Positions 47,072-56,471 are shown, counted from the first letter of the stretch. The stretch is 64,000 bases of DNA from Nocardia inohanensis NBRC 100128 (GCF_001612945.1 NZ_BDBK01000017.1:1-64000), one strand, 5' to 3'. The notes: generated by a model not told the origin, from the letters alone. A program made the numbers and translations.

Positions 47072-47934
47072 TGTCGGCTACCTATGTGCCCAAGGGTTTG
47101 GGCTGGGCCGCTCGCGCCTATCGCCGCCGCGGCTTGATCCTGCGCCGGGTCGAGAACCTGGGCTTCACGCTGGCTTTCGTCTGGCAGGTGCTGTCGTCGA
47201 TTCCGTTGACGCTCAAGCGCTATCGCGACGAGACCATGCGCGCTATCACCAATATGACCTGGGGCCGCGGGTCCATCATCGTGGGCGGCGGCACCGTGCC
47301 GATGATGATCGTGCTCGGCCTGGTCATGGGTGCGTCGGTGGCGGTGGAATCCTTCGCGACGCTGGACATGCTGGGTATGGGCCCGGTCACCGGGCTGGTG
47401 TCGGCGTACGCCACCACGCGTGAGCTCGCGCCGATCGCCGCGGCCATCGGTTTCGCCGCGCAGGCGGGCTGCCGAATGACCGCCGAGATCGGTTCCATGC
47501 GCATCTCCGAGGAGATCGACGCCATCGAATCGCTGGGCCTGCGCTCGGTGCCGTTCGTGGTCACCACCCGCGTGCTGGCCGGTGCGGTCGCTATCATCCC
47601 GACCTTCCTGATCGCGCTGATCCTGTCCTATGCGGCCTGCCGCGGGCTGATCACGCTGGTGCACGGGTCGGCGGCCGGTGTGTACGACCACTACTTCTTC
47701 CAATTCGTCTCCGGCTTCGATGTGATCGCAGCCGTGGTGAAGGTGGCCATCTTCGCGGTGGTCGTCATCCTGATCCACTGCTACTACGGCTTTTTCGCCA
47801 CCGGCGGTCCGGAGGGTGTGGGTATCGCCTCCGGTAAAGCGGTGCGCGCCTCGTCGGTGGCGATCATCGCCATGGACATGGTGCTCTCGCTGGCGCTGTG
47901 GGGCTTCAACTCGGCGATCACGTTCACGGGGTAG
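47071..47934 (+). CDS. yrbEB: YrbEB, MlaE-type ABC permease of the Mce complex
   Basis: This is the second permease half. The 287-residue protein has an N-terminal basic segment, ATTRELAPIAAAIGFAAQAG, and the coupling helix CRMTAEIGSMRISEEIDAIESLGL (about residues 134-157). GIASGKAVRASSVAI lies near the end. The start overlaps the yrbEA stop. The ATPase MceG (Mkl) needed to drive it is not in the window. Confidence 0.93.
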   Translation: MSATYVPKGLGWAARAYRRRGLILRRVENLGFTLAFVWQVLSSIPLTLKRYRDETMRAITNMTWGRGSIIVGGGTVPMMIVLGLVMGASVAVESFATLDMLGMGPVTGLVSAYATTRELAPIAAAIGFAAQAGCRMTAEIGSMRISEEIDAIESLGLRSVPFVVTTRVLAGAVAIIPTFLIALILSYAACRGLITLVHGSAAGVYDHYFFQFVSGFDVIAAVVKVAIFAVVVILIHCYYGFFATGGPEGVGIASGKAVRASSVAIIAMDMVLSLALWGFNSAITFTG

Positions 47935-47938
47935 GGGA

Positions 47939-48967
47939 ATGGCGAACTACGGAATGCCGGGTGTGGCCGTCAACCGCAAGCAGGCGATGACGGTCGGGGC
48001 GGTCGCGCTGGCGATCGTCCTGGTCGTGACCGCGGTGTGGACGGCGTACCGGTCGCAGAAAACCGAACCGGGCCTGCCCATTTCACTGCGGACCGAGCAG
48101 ATCGGCGACGGCGTGCTGGTCGGCACCGAGGTGCGGGCCAATGGCGTGGTGGTCGGCAAGGTCACCGCCATCGATCCGGATCAGCAAGGCACCCAGCGGA
48201 TTTCGCTGCGCCTGGATGATTCCCGCATGTTCGGGCTGGACGACAGCCTGCTGGTGGATTACGCGCCCGCCAACCTGTTCGGCATCAGCGAGGTCGAATT
48301 GCGTAAGGGGCCGGGCGGTTCGCCGCTGCGCTCGGGAACGGTCATCGACCTGACCGGGCGCAAGGCGGCCGACGTGTACGACGCCACCATGGGATCGATT
48401 CTGCGCAGCATGTCGCAGATGGGCGGCTCGGTGCTGACCCCGCAGATGGCCTCGGTCATCGCGCAGGCCGCCGCCGACACCCAGGCGCTGACGCCGCTGG
48501 CGCAGGCGCTGATCACCGCGCAGCGCACCATCGCCGACAACCAGAAGATGCCGCTCTCCCAGCTGATGGGTGAGCTCGGCCCGGCCTTCGACGGCGGCGG
48601 CCGGTTCGCGGGCGCGACCGTGCAGGTGATCGACCTGATCCGCAGTATGCAACGGCTGCAACAGAATCGCGCCGAATACGACCAGGGCGTGGCCATCGTG
48701 ACCGGGCAGCTGTTGCCGATCCTGGCGAAGACTTTGGGCACGGCCGGAACTCAGCTGTCGGGGACCACCGATGCCTTGGTGCCGCTGCTGACCGCGCTCG
48801 CCCAGATGGTGCCCGCCCCGCAGCAGTCCTCGGCCGAATTGCGCACGCTGCTGGAGCGTTTGCGCGCGGCCATGCCGGACAACGGACAGGGACCGGTGCT
48901 CAATGTGGAGGTCGAACTGAAGAGCGTGCCCGCGGTCATCGCGCCACTGCTGGGAGGTATGCGATGA
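47939..48967 (+). CDS. mceA: MceA substrate-binding protein
   Basis: This 342-residue Mce-family protein has an N-terminal membrane anchor (about residues 14-34) and an MCE domain (about 45-125). The domain includes GVLVGTEVRANGVVVGKVTAI and YAPANLFGISEVELRKG. A long helical tail (DUF3407-type) follows. Six Mce proteins are thought to form a hexameric tube that guides lipids across the periplasm. It starts 4 bp after yrbEB and its stop overlaps mceB (ATGA). Confidence 0.93.
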   Translation: MANYGMPGVAVNRKQAMTVGAVALAIVLVVTAVWTAYRSQKTEPGLPISLRTEQIGDGVLVGTEVRANGVVVGKVTAIDPDQQGTQRISLRLDDSRMFGLDDSLLVDYAPANLFGISEVELRKGPGGSPLRSGTVIDLTGRKAADVYDATMGSILRSMSQMGGSVLTPQMASVIAQAAADTQALTPLAQALITAQRTIADNQKMPLSQLMGELGPAFDGGGRFAGATVQVIDLIRSMQRLQQNRAEYDQGVAIVTGQLLPILAKTLGTAGTQLSGTTDALVPLLTALAQMVPAPQQSSAELRTLLERLRAAMPDNGQGPVLNVEVELKSVPAVIAPLLGGMR

Positions 48968-49962
48968 GCGTGAAAGGCGCGGCCTGGCGGCTGGCGTTGT
49001 TCGCGGGCGTGATCGTGGTGGTGCTCATGCTGGTGCTGACCGCCATCCAGCGGCCGGTATCGGGTGAAACCAACTCGCACGACGCCCTTTTCACCGATGC
49101 CAACGGCTTGAAGGTCGGCGACGACGTGCGCATGTACGGCGTGCAGGTCGGCAAGGTCAAGGGCATCGCGCTGGAGGGGAATCAGGCCAAGGTCAGCTTG
49201 ACCGTCAAGACCGACGCACCCGTCTACGACAACTCCAAGCTGGCGATTCGCTATCAGAACCTGACCGGGCAGCGCTATATCGATCTGCAACAGCAGCCGC
49301 AGCCGGGCAAGGCCATCGCGTCGGGCGCACGCATCGGCACCGATCGCACCGTGCCGTCCTTCGATGTGACCAGCCTGTTCAACGGCCTGAAGCCGGTGTT
49401 GCAGACCATCTCTCCGGAGGCCATCAACCAATTCAGCGCCAGCATGGTCGCTGTGATCGAGGGTGATGGCAATGGCGTCGGCCCGGCCATGGACGCCATC
49501 GGCAAGCTGGCCGCGCATGTGGACAACCGGCAGCAGGTGATCGGCACGCTGATCCGCAATATGTCGGATCTGTCGGATCGGCTGAGCGGCCGCGTGCACT
49601 ACCTGGTGCCGCTGCTGGCCCAGCTCAGCAATATCTTCGAGGCATTGCAGCAGAACATCGGCGGCCTGGCGCAGTTCGCGGCGACCGCGCCGTCGGTGCT
49701 GCGGCCCATCGACGCGCTGCTGCGCACCATCGGCATCAACAGCGGTCAGGATGTGGACAGCCTGATCCGCCAGATCTTCCCCGATGGCAAGCAGGCGGTG
49801 GAGCTGCTCGGCCGCCTGCCCGCCGTGCTCGCGGCCGCGGACGCCTCGCTGCCGTCCGGCCCGACCGGCTGGAAACCGGTGTGCAGCAAGGGGAATGCCG
49901 AACTGCCCGGCATGCTCAAGGTGTTGATCGGCGGACAGCAGGTGACACTGTGCAACGGATGA
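48964..49962 (+). CDS. mceB: MceB
   Basis: This 332-residue Mce protein has an N-terminal anchor (about 7-27), an MCE domain with ANGLKVGDDVRMYGVQVGKV (about 46-65) and ENLTGQRYI-type strand IRYQNLTGQRYIDL, and a helical tail. Two cysteines near the end (KPVCSKG and VTLCNG) could form a disulfide. Both ends overlap neighbours by ATGA. Confidence 0.92.
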   Translation: MSVKGAAWRLALFAGVIVVVLMLVLTAIQRPVSGETNSHDALFTDANGLKVGDDVRMYGVQVGKVKGIALEGNQAKVSLTVKTDAPVYDNSKLAIRYQNLTGQRYIDLQQQPQPGKAIASGARIGTDRTVPSFDVTSLFNGLKPVLQTISPEAINQFSASMVAVIEGDGNGVGPAMDAIGKLAAHVDNRQQVIGTLIRNMSDLSDRLSGRVHYLVPLLAQLSNIFEALQQNIGGLAQFAATAPSVLRPIDALLRTIGINSGQDVDSLIRQIFPDGKQAVELLGRLPAVLAAADASLPSGPTGWKPVCSKGNAELPGMLKVLIGGQQVTLCNG

Positions 49963-50972
49963 GACTGCCCCGCTTGCGCTTCGGCGACGATCGGGTCATC
50001 GACGAGCCCACCCGGGCGAAACGGGAACTGCGGCGCGGCATTATCGGCGCGGTGCTGCTGACGGTGGCGCTGCTGGCCGCCGGTGCGCTGTATGTGCTGC
50101 CGCTCGGTAAGCACACCTACACCGCGGAACTCTCCGAGGCGCAGTCGGTGAAGGCCGGCGACGACGTGCGGGTGGCGGGCATCTCCGTCGGCGAGGTGAA
50201 ATCCCTGGAGCTGAAACCGGACAAGGTGATCATGAAGTTCACCGTGGACTCCGACGTCTTCATGGGTGACCAGACCTCCCTCGACATCCGCATGCTGACC
50301 ATCGTCGGCGGCCACTACGTCGCGGTGTTCCCGGCCGGTTCACAAGCCTTGGGGGACAAGGCGATTCCGGCCGATCGCGTCCGGCTGCCCTACAGCCTGT
50401 CGCAGACCTTCCAGGACGCGGCGACCCCGCTGGCCAAGCTGGACGGCAACAGCCTCAATCGCAATCTGGCCGCGCTCGGCGATTCCTTGCAGAACGCCCC
50501 GGACAGCCTGCGCACCACGCTGACGACCGTCTCCAACTATGTGGACGCGCTCGACCGCCAGCGCTCCCAGGTCTCCAATGCCGTCGCGGTGGCGGACGAG
50601 TACGTGCGCATGTACGACGGCGCGAAATCCGATCTGGGCCGCCTGATGGACAGCGCCAACCTGCTGGTCACCGTGCTGGAGGCCAAGCACACCGAAATGG
50701 CCGAGGCGCTGCGGCTGCTCAGCGACGTGGTCGGGCGACTGGCCGGCGCCGCGCCCACCTGGGACGAATCGCTGAAGCCGAAGCTGAACGCGGCCATCGA
50801 ACAGCTCGAGCAGCTGGGTGAGAAGTTCGCGCCCACCCTCACCGCCGCGCACAGCCTGCAAACCAAGCTGTCCGAGCTGGTGATTCCCGAGGGCGGCGTC
50901 ACCGTCGACCAGTCGGCGCAGACGGTTCCGCTGCCGCCGATCTGCATCCCGGCGCCCGGGAAGGAGTGCTGA
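49959..50972 (+). CDS. mceC: MceC
   Basis: This 337-residue Mce protein has a charged N-terminus, an anchor helix (about 27-48) and the MCE domain with AQSVKAGDDVRVAGISVGEVKSL. The tail is long and helical with many heptad leucines, ending in a Cys pair (PPICIPAPGKEC). The start at 49959 overlaps the mceB stop and the stop overlaps mceD (TGATG). Confidence 0.92.
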   Translation: MRLPRLRFGDDRVIDEPTRAKRELRRGIIGAVLLTVALLAAGALYVLPLGKHTYTAELSEAQSVKAGDDVRVAGISVGEVKSLELKPDKVIMKFTVDSDVFMGDQTSLDIRMLTIVGGHYVAVFPAGSQALGDKAIPADRVRLPYSLSQTFQDAATPLAKLDGNSLNRNLAALGDSLQNAPDSLRTTLTTVSNYVDALDRQRSQVSNAVAVADEYVRMYDGAKSDLGRLMDSANLLVTVLEAKHTEMAEALRLLSDVVGRLAGAAPTWDESLKPKLNAAIEQLEQLGEKFAPTLTAAHSLQTKLSELVIPEGGVTVDQSAQTVPLPPICIPAPGKEC

Positions 50973-52048
50973 TGCTCAAGCGAATGCTCGGCTCGCAGGC
51001 GTTCATGTCGGTCGCCGGTGCGGTCCTGGTGGTGGTGCTGGCGGTGGTCGGCTACTTCATCTACTTCGATCCGATGAAGAAGACCCAGGCGTACTGCGCG
51101 CTCATGCCCGACGCCGTTGGCCTGTACGTGGGCAACAAGGTCACCATGCGCGGCATCCCGGTGGGTTCGGTGACATCCATCGAATCCGAGGGCGCGAAGG
51201 TCGCGGTCGAGTTCGAGGTGGATGCGAAGTACCCGATCTATGCCGATGCCGCCGCCACCACGGTCGCGGATTCCATTGTGGCGGACCGGAATCTGGCGGT
51301 GCTGTTCAGCGGTAAGAACCCCGCGCGCTGGAATCCCGGCGAGTGCATCACCAAGACGCTGACGCCCAAGAGCATCACCGAGACGCTGACCGCGCTGGCC
51401 GATCTCTCCTCGCAATTGCAGGCGGCCTCGGCCCCGGACGCGCTGGAACGTGGTCTGGGAGCGTTGGATTCGGCGACCGCCGGCGCCGGGCCGGAGATCA
51501 ACGCCATCGTCAAGAAGCTCGGTTCGTCGCTGTCCGCCCCGGACGCCGACATCGGCCATCTGGCAGGCATTTTCGATGCCTTCGCCTCGGTCGGCCAGAA
51601 GGTCGAAGCACACTGGGGCGACCTGCGCTCCATGCTGCTCCGACTGGCTCCCGCTCTGAACAACGCCAGCACCGAATTGATCGGCCCCGGTGCGGAATTG
51701 ATCGATCGGCTGGGTCAGGCACTGCCCATGCTCAACGACCTGGTGACCATCGCCGGTGATCCGATCATGCGTGCCCTGAGCGACACCCTGCCGTTGATGC
51801 GCCTGCTGCGCGCCAATGTCGGCTCCATGTCCGAGATCATGCAGAAGCTCCCGGTGCTGACCAGCGCCGCCGAGCACATGATGGGCTCCGGCATCACCTA
51901 CGGCTCCCCACGAGTCGCCCTGTCCCAGGAGCAATCCGAGCAGACCTGCGCGGCGCTCAACGCCTTGCAGCCGGGCCGCTGCGCCAAGCCTTCGGACATC
52001 GATATCCCACTGGTCCCGCTGGTGGTCGGAATGGCAGGTGCGCGATGA
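50972..52048 (+). CDS. mceD: MceD
   Basis: This 358-residue Mce protein has an anchor helix (about 10-30) and an MCE domain containing YCALMPDAVGLYVGNKVTMRGIPVGSV. The helical tail ends in a short basic-free segment. Cysteines near both the MCE domain (YCAL, GECI) and the tail (TCAAL, GRCAK) suggest disulfides. It is coupled to both neighbours by overlapping stop/start codons. Confidence 0.92.
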   Translation: MLKRMLGSQAFMSVAGAVLVVVLAVVGYFIYFDPMKKTQAYCALMPDAVGLYVGNKVTMRGIPVGSVTSIESEGAKVAVEFEVDAKYPIYADAAATTVADSIVADRNLAVLFSGKNPARWNPGECITKTLTPKSITETLTALADLSSQLQAASAPDALERGLGALDSATAGAGPEINAIVKKLGSSLSAPDADIGHLAGIFDAFASVGQKVEAHWGDLRSMLLRLAPALNNASTELIGPGAELIDRLGQALPMLNDLVTIAGDPIMRALSDTLPLMRLLRANVGSMSEIMQKLPVLTSAAEHMMGSGITYGSPRVALSQEQSEQTCAALNALQPGRCAKPSDIDIPLVPLVVGMAGAR

Positions 52049-53220
52049 GAACCATCACCCTCCGGTTTCCCGCGATGGTCTCCCTCCGTCATCCCGGCAT
52101 GCTTTTAGCCGGGATCCGAAGTGGGCGTGTGGATTCCGGCCAAAAGCACGCCGGAATGACAGGGCGGGGCGCCGGAACGACGAGGCGGGCGGTCGGCGCG
52201 GTCGCGGTGGCTGCGGCTCTGACCGCTGGTGGCTGTGCCTTCGATCCGTCGTCGGTCCCGGTGCCGGGCACCTCGGTGTCCGGCCCGACCTACGACATCC
52301 ACATCGAGTTCGGCAATGTGCTGAACCTGCCCGCGCGCGCCAAGGTGATCGCCAATGGCGCGCAGGTGGGCACGGTTACCGGTGTGCGCGTGGTGGATTC
52401 GGCGCACTCCGGTGGTAAGGGCGGCTACGTGGTGGTCGACGCCGAGATCTCCAGCAAGGTGCAGCTGCCCACCAAGACGGTGGCCGAACTGCGGCAGAAC
52501 ACCGTGCTCGGTGACATCCACCTGGCGCTCACCACGCCGCCCGGCGGGTTCGATTCGCTGTTGCGCGACGGCGGCACCATCGGGCAGGAGTACACCCGCC
52601 CGCCGGTGCAGCTCGAGGACACCATGGCCGCGCTGGCCGCCTTCACCCAGGGCGGTGCGATCAATCAGTTGCAGGACATCATCAATCGCTTCAACGCCGT
52701 GCTGCCCGCCGATCCGGCCGAGACCCGCCGTATCGCCGAGAACGCGGGCGGCAACTTCCAGGATCTGGCCGCGAACCTGGACGCGGTGGACTCGCTGCTC
52801 AACGGCCTGGGCACCAATGCCCAAGTGCTGCACGACGGTGTGGACTATCTGGATCACCAGCTGAGCCAGGAATCGGTGGACGCCATGACCGGTGTCACCA
52901 ATTCGATCAGCGGCGTGGCCGGGCTCTTCACCGCGCTCGGTCAGCTCGGCTCCTCGCTGACCTGGCTGGCTCCGCTCGCCACCTCCGGCAATGCCGCCGC
53001 GCAAGCCTTTGTGCCGCTGGCGCTTTCGGGGCAGGGCCTGGATCTGTCCAAGCCCTCGAACCTGTCGCTGCTCATCGCCCTGCTGCGGGACAAGCTGATT
53101 CCCTTCGTGGAGCAGGGCCCGAAGGTGAATGTCACCGGGGTGCAGGCGGATTCGGTATCCAAGGACGACAAGGTGAACGCGATTCTTTCCGGCCTGCGCG
53201 TGATCGGAGCGGTGCGATGA
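52045..53220 (+). CDS. mceE: MceE lipoprotein with an element inserted in its signal region
   Basis: This 391-residue Mce protein corresponds to the lipoprotein (LprK/MceE) position. The MCE domain (about residues 75-155) has IHIEFGNVLNLPARAKVIANG and a helical tail follows. The ATG at 52045 overlaps the mceD stop. The usual short n-region is interrupted by about 26 residues (about 14-40) encoded by a dispersed palindromic element. The hydrophobic core AVGAVAVAAALTAGGC with lipobox Cys at about residue 65 lies after it. The signal peptide is therefore unusually long. Confidence 0.92.
   Translation: MRTITLRFPAMVSLRHPGMLLAGIRSGRVDSGQKHAGMTGRGAGTTRRAVGAVAVAAALTAGGCAFDPSSVPVPGTSVSGPTYDIHIEFGNVLNLPARAKVIANGAQVGTVTGVRVVDSAHSGGKGGYVVVDAEISSKVQLPTKTVAELRQNTVLGDIHLALTTPPGGFDSLLRDGGTIGQEYTRPPVQLEDTMAALAAFTQGGAINQLQDIINRFNAVLPADPAETRRIAENAGGNFQDLAANLDAVDSLLNGLGTNAQVLHDGVDYLDHQLSQESVDAMTGVTNSISGVAGLFTALGQLGSSLTWLAPLATSGNAAAQAFVPLALSGQGLDLSKPSNLSLLIALLRDKLIPFVEQGPKVNVTGVQADSVSKDDKVNAILSGLRVIGAVR
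52086..52163. repeat. Dispersed palindromic element inside mceE
   Basis: About 78 bp with imperfect terminal inverted repeats (CCGTCATCCCGGCATGC at the left, GCACGCCGGAATGACAGG at the right), matching the element at 31196-31276. Its length is a multiple of three and contains no stop in the mceE frame. Confidence 0.9.
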
Positions 53221-54173
53221 AGTGGGGACCCATCGCCTCGCTGGGCGGTATCGCCGCGGTCACCGTGCTGGGCGCGAGCTATCTGACCTTCGGTGTGGTG
53301 CGGGCGGATCCGTTCGCCGAATACACCCGCGCCTCGATGGTGCTGTCGAATTCCGGTGGGCTGAGCGTCGGTTCGCCGATTCTGCTCACCGGTATGAAGG
53401 TCGGCAAGGTGACCTCCATCGACGGCACCGCCGCCGGTATCGAGGTCGGTTTCCGGGTGGACGCGGATCGCAAGGTCCCCACCGACAGCGTGATCAGCAT
53501 CGAACAGCTCTCGGCGCTGGGCGAACCGTACGTGGAGATCCGCCCCAAGACCGGCGGCGGCCCCTACCTGCGTGACGGGCAGCGCCTGGACACCGCGACC
53601 GTGAAATCGCCGCTCTCGATTCCCGAGGTGTCGCGGCTGGTCAACAAGGTCATGAACCAGCTCGATCCCAAGGTGGCCGCCTCGCTGGCGAGCACCCTGG
53701 GCGCGGCCTTCCACGACACCGAATCGTCGATGCCGTCGCTGACCCGTGCGGGCGACCTGCTGGCCGCGGCGATCATGAGCCGCGAGCCCAAGATCGCGCA
53801 GCTGCTGAACAGCTTTCAGGCCGCGGCCGCCGATATGGACGGCATGGGCGCGGCCACCGCCGCCGCGGCCCCGGCCTTCGTGCGCTTCGAGAAGTCCCTG
53901 GAAGACCTGGTCGACGCGGTCGGTAGACTGGTGGACCGCGCGCCGGGCCCGCAGGTCTATCTCGAAGACAACGGCCTGGTGCCGTTCCTGTCCAAGCTGA
54001 GCGACTGGCTCCAGCAGGCGGGACCCGAATTGCAGATCCTCGCGCCGCAGCTCCGCCCGCTGGTGGACTCCACTCGCGCCGCGGGATCGCAGATCAATAT
54101 CAGCGGCCTGATCACGCAGGCGCTGGCCAATACCGGTGACCACGCCGTGCGCGTGCAGGTCGACGTCAAATAA
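53217..54173 (+). CDS. mceF: MceF
   Basis: This 318-residue last Mce subunit has an anchor helix (about 7-27) and an MCE domain with SNSGGLSVGSPILLTGMKVGKVTSI-like sequence (about 43-65). EQLSALGEPYVEIRPK and a helical tail follow. Both ends overlap neighbours (ATGA with mceE; the TAA stop touches the next reading frame). It is somewhat shorter than the other subunits. Confidence 0.92.
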   Translation: MKWGPIASLGGIAAVTVLGASYLTFGVVRADPFAEYTRASMVLSNSGGLSVGSPILLTGMKVGKVTSIDGTAAGIEVGFRVDADRKVPTDSVISIEQLSALGEPYVEIRPKTGGGPYLRDGQRLDTATVKSPLSIPEVSRLVNKVMNQLDPKVAASLASTLGAAFHDTESSMPSLTRAGDLLAAAIMSREPKIAQLLNSFQAAAADMDGMGAATAAAAPAFVRFEKSLEDLVDAVGRLVDRAPGPQVYLEDNGLVPFLSKLSDWLQQAGPELQILAPQLRPLVDSTRAAGSQINISGLITQALANTGDHAVRVQVDVK

Positions 54174-54190
54174 TGAAGGAAGGTACGCGG

Positions 54191-54826
54191 ATGTCCGAGG
54201 ACACCGAACCGAAACGGGCGGTCGACGCGGAGTCCGCCGCCGAGACCGAGCCGAAGGCCGCCGAATCGAAGGCCGCCGGGCCGAAAACGGCCGAGCCCGG
54301 GGGCAAGACCATTCAGCTGAAGGTCTCGACGCTGGCCCTGACCGCGGCGGCCGTGGTGCTGATCGGCGCGCTGGTCACCATGACGGTGCTGTGGTCCTCG
54401 GCCCGCGGCGAACTGCGTGACCGCGACGCCCAGGCCGCCGACGACAAGCACGCCGAGCAGGTCGCCACCGATTACGCGGTCGGCGTCTCCACGGTCAACT
54501 ACACCGACTTCAACGCCTGGATCGCGCGCCTGCAAAAGAACACCACCCCGAAGCTGGGCGCGGCCTTCGACGCCGGCAAGGGTGAGTTGCAGCGCTTCAT
54601 GGTGCCGCTGCAATGGATCTCCAGCCCGACCCCGCTGGGCGCGCAGATCGTGAACCGCGACAACGGCGCGTACAAGGTGAACGTCTACCTCAACGTCAAC
54701 ACCAGCAATACCGAACGCCCCGACGGCTTCCTCGCCACCGTGTACTACACGGTCAGCGTCGACCCGAAGGAAGACTGGAAGGTCACCGAGGTCAGCAGCA
54801 TCGACCTCCCGCTGCCCAAGCAGTAG
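54191..54826 (+). CDS. Mce-associated membrane protein (Mas)
   Basis: This 211-residue protein has a charged Ala/Glu/Lys-rich cytosolic part (about 1-45), one membrane helix (LALTAAAVVLIGALVTMTVLW) and an NTF2-like extracellular domain with DFNAWIARLQKNTTPKLGAAF. Mas proteins are encoded after mce operons and are thought to support the complex. The ATG at 54191 follows GGAAGG; an ATG at 54173 overlapping the mceF stop is an alternative. Only one mas gene is present. Confidence 0.88.
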   Translation: MSEDTEPKRAVDAESAAETEPKAAESKAAGPKTAEPGGKTIQLKVSTLALTAAAVVLIGALVTMTVLWSSARGELRDRDAQAADDKHAEQVATDYAVGVSTVNYTDFNAWIARLQKNTTPKLGAAFDAGKGELQRFMVPLQWISSPTPLGAQIVNRDNGAYKVNVYLNVNTSNTERPDGFLATVYYTVSVDPKEDWKVTEVSSIDLPLPKQ

Positions 54827-54840
54827 CGAGCCGCGAACGG

Positions 54841-54875
54841 CCCCCGCCCGCACATCCGGTACGGGCGGGGGTTTT
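54841..54875 (+). terminator. Strong terminator of the mce operon
   Basis: CCCCCGCCCG (54841-54850) pairs with CGGGCGGGGG (54862-54871) around an 11-base loop and is followed by TTTT, 14 bases after the mas stop. The converging GMC gene ends just beyond. Confidence 0.88.
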
Positions 54876-54881
54876 CTCGCT

Positions 54882-56471
54882 TCAGCTCTGCCGCAGCTTG
54901 TCCGCCAAGCGAACCGCGAGCGCCACGATCGTCAACGTCGGATTGGCGTGCCCGTTGGTCGGGAACACCGAACTGCCCGCGATCCACAGGTTCTCCATGC
55001 CGTGCACCCGGCAGTCGGCATCCACCACCCCGGCGCGGGGATCGGCCGACATCCGGGTGGCCCCGGTGGGATGCGCCCAGTCGGTGAGCCGCACGGGCAG
55101 CGAACTGTCTTCGCGCACCCAATCATCCAGCTCCGGCGGCGTGAAGCCCAGTCGCGCGAACTCTCCGGCCAGCAACTCCGCGGCCCGGCGCACGGTCCGG
55201 TCCTCCTGCGCGCTCAGCCGCCAATTCACCCGCGGCAGCGGCATCCCGAACCGATCCACCCTGTCGCTCAGGGTGATCCGGCTCTCCGGGTCCGGCGCCT
55301 GCTCCACCATGCAGCGCAACTCCACCAGTTCCAGTTTGCGCGGCAGCCCCGTGTGATCGATGAGCCGTCGTTTCGCTCCCGACAGCAGCAGTCCGGGATT
55401 GCTCGCCACCGCCCGCGCGTCGTGCAGGTTCATATGCCCGCGCAGCAGGTTCTTCACCGATTCCCACGGATCGTCCTCGGCGGGCACCTCCTGAATCCAC
55501 AAGGCGCAGTTGAGCAATCCCTCCTCGGCCTGGATTTCCGGCGACAATGCCACGCCGTGCAGGAAGGTGTGTTTTCCGCCGCGCGTTTTCACGACGTATT
55601 TGCCGAATCGGTCGCGCGCGGCCGCGGAACTCAGCGGATCGAGGGTGCCGACCACCCCGCAGCGATGATCGAGCAGGTATCTCCCGACCATATCGTGCCG
55701 ATTCCCGACACCGGCCGGAAGTTCGCGATTGGAGGCGAGCAATAACCTGGCATTCTCGATTCCCCCGGCCGCCAGGACAATTCGCTGCGCGTGCACGCTG
55801 CGCGGTTTTCCGTCGGCATCGCGCACCCGCAATCCGACTACCTGTCGGCCGACCGGATCGGTATCGATATGGACGACGGTGGCATTCAACGCGATTCGTA
55901 CATTCCCGGCCGGAATATCGGCCAGGTGGGCCCCGAACCGCTTGCTGTCGAAGGGATCCGCCGGGTCCTTGCTGATCTGCCAGAAGAACGGTCGCAGCCG
56001 GCTGCGGTCCAGCTGCCGGGCGGGTGGTGTGCGGTCGGCGAGCTCCCAGAACCGGTCGTCGGTGAACCGGCCGCCGGGGCCCAGGCCCAGGTGAGCGGCG
56101 GCCCGATCCAGATACGGTTCCACCTGGTCGGTTCCGATCGGCCAGCCGGAGCCGGGCACCCACGGCCGCGCCGCGTAGTCCAGCGGGTCCAGCGGGGCGC
56201 AACGCCCGCTCCAGGTATGCGAGCTACCGCCCAGAATTCTATTGCGCGCGTTGCGATATGGTGTCGCGCGCACCGCCCCGACATTCTCCATATCGTTGAG
56301 TTCGTCGGATTCGGGCGAGAGTTCGAAACCCCCGCTTTCCAAAATTAGTACGCGCAGCGCGCAGCCCGCGAGTTCGGCGGCGAGGGTCGACCCGGCCGGG
56401 CCCGATCCGATTACACACACATCCGCGGTGAGTTCGCTGTCCCGGATCGAACGCAAGTCGTCGATACGCAC
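54882..56471 (-). CDS. GMC-family FAD-dependent oxidoreductase
   Basis: This 529-residue flavoprotein has the N-terminal dinucleotide fold VCVIGSGPAGSTLAAELAG (about residues 18-36). RIVLAAGGIENARLLLASN and the GMC C-terminal block with HPTGATRMSADPRAGVVDAD and NLWIAGSSVFPTNGHANPTL follow. It resembles the choline dehydrogenase/cholesterol-oxidase-like group that oxidises an alcohol; the substrate is unknown. The GTG at 56471 follows GGAAGG; an ATG at 56495 is an alternative. Confidence 0.88.
   Translation of the reverse strand: MRIDDLRSIRDSELTADVCVIGSGPAGSTLAAELAGCALRVLILESGGFELSPESDELNDMENVGAVRATPYRNARNRILGGSSHTWSGRCAPLDPLDYAARPWVPGSGWPIGTDQVEPYLDRAAAHLGLGPGGRFTDDRFWELADRTPPARQLDRSRLRPFFWQISKDPADPFDSKRFGAHLADIPAGNVRIALNATVVHIDTDPVGRQVVGLRVRDADGKPRSVHAQRIVLAAGGIENARLLLASNRELPAGVGNRHDMVGRYLLDHRCGVVGTLDPLSSAAARDRFGKYVVKTRGGKHTFLHGVALSPEIQAEEGLLNCALWIQEVPAEDDPWESVKNLLRGHMNLHDARAVASNPGLLLSGAKRRLIDHTGLPRKLELVELRCMVEQAPDPESRITLSDRVDRFGMPLPRVNWRLSAQEDRTVRRAAELLAGEFARLGFTPPELDDWVREDSSLPVRLTDWAHPTGATRMSADPRAGVVDADCRVHGMENLWIAGSSVFPTNGHANPTLTIVALAVRLADKLRQS

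Noticed and set aside
52086-52163. Treating the mceE element as the real 5' untranslated region with a start downstream
   Set aside because: The ATG at 52045 overlaps the mceD stop exactly as in the other operon joints, and no good ATG/GTG with a ribosome site lies between 52163 and the hydrophobic core; kept only as an alternative.
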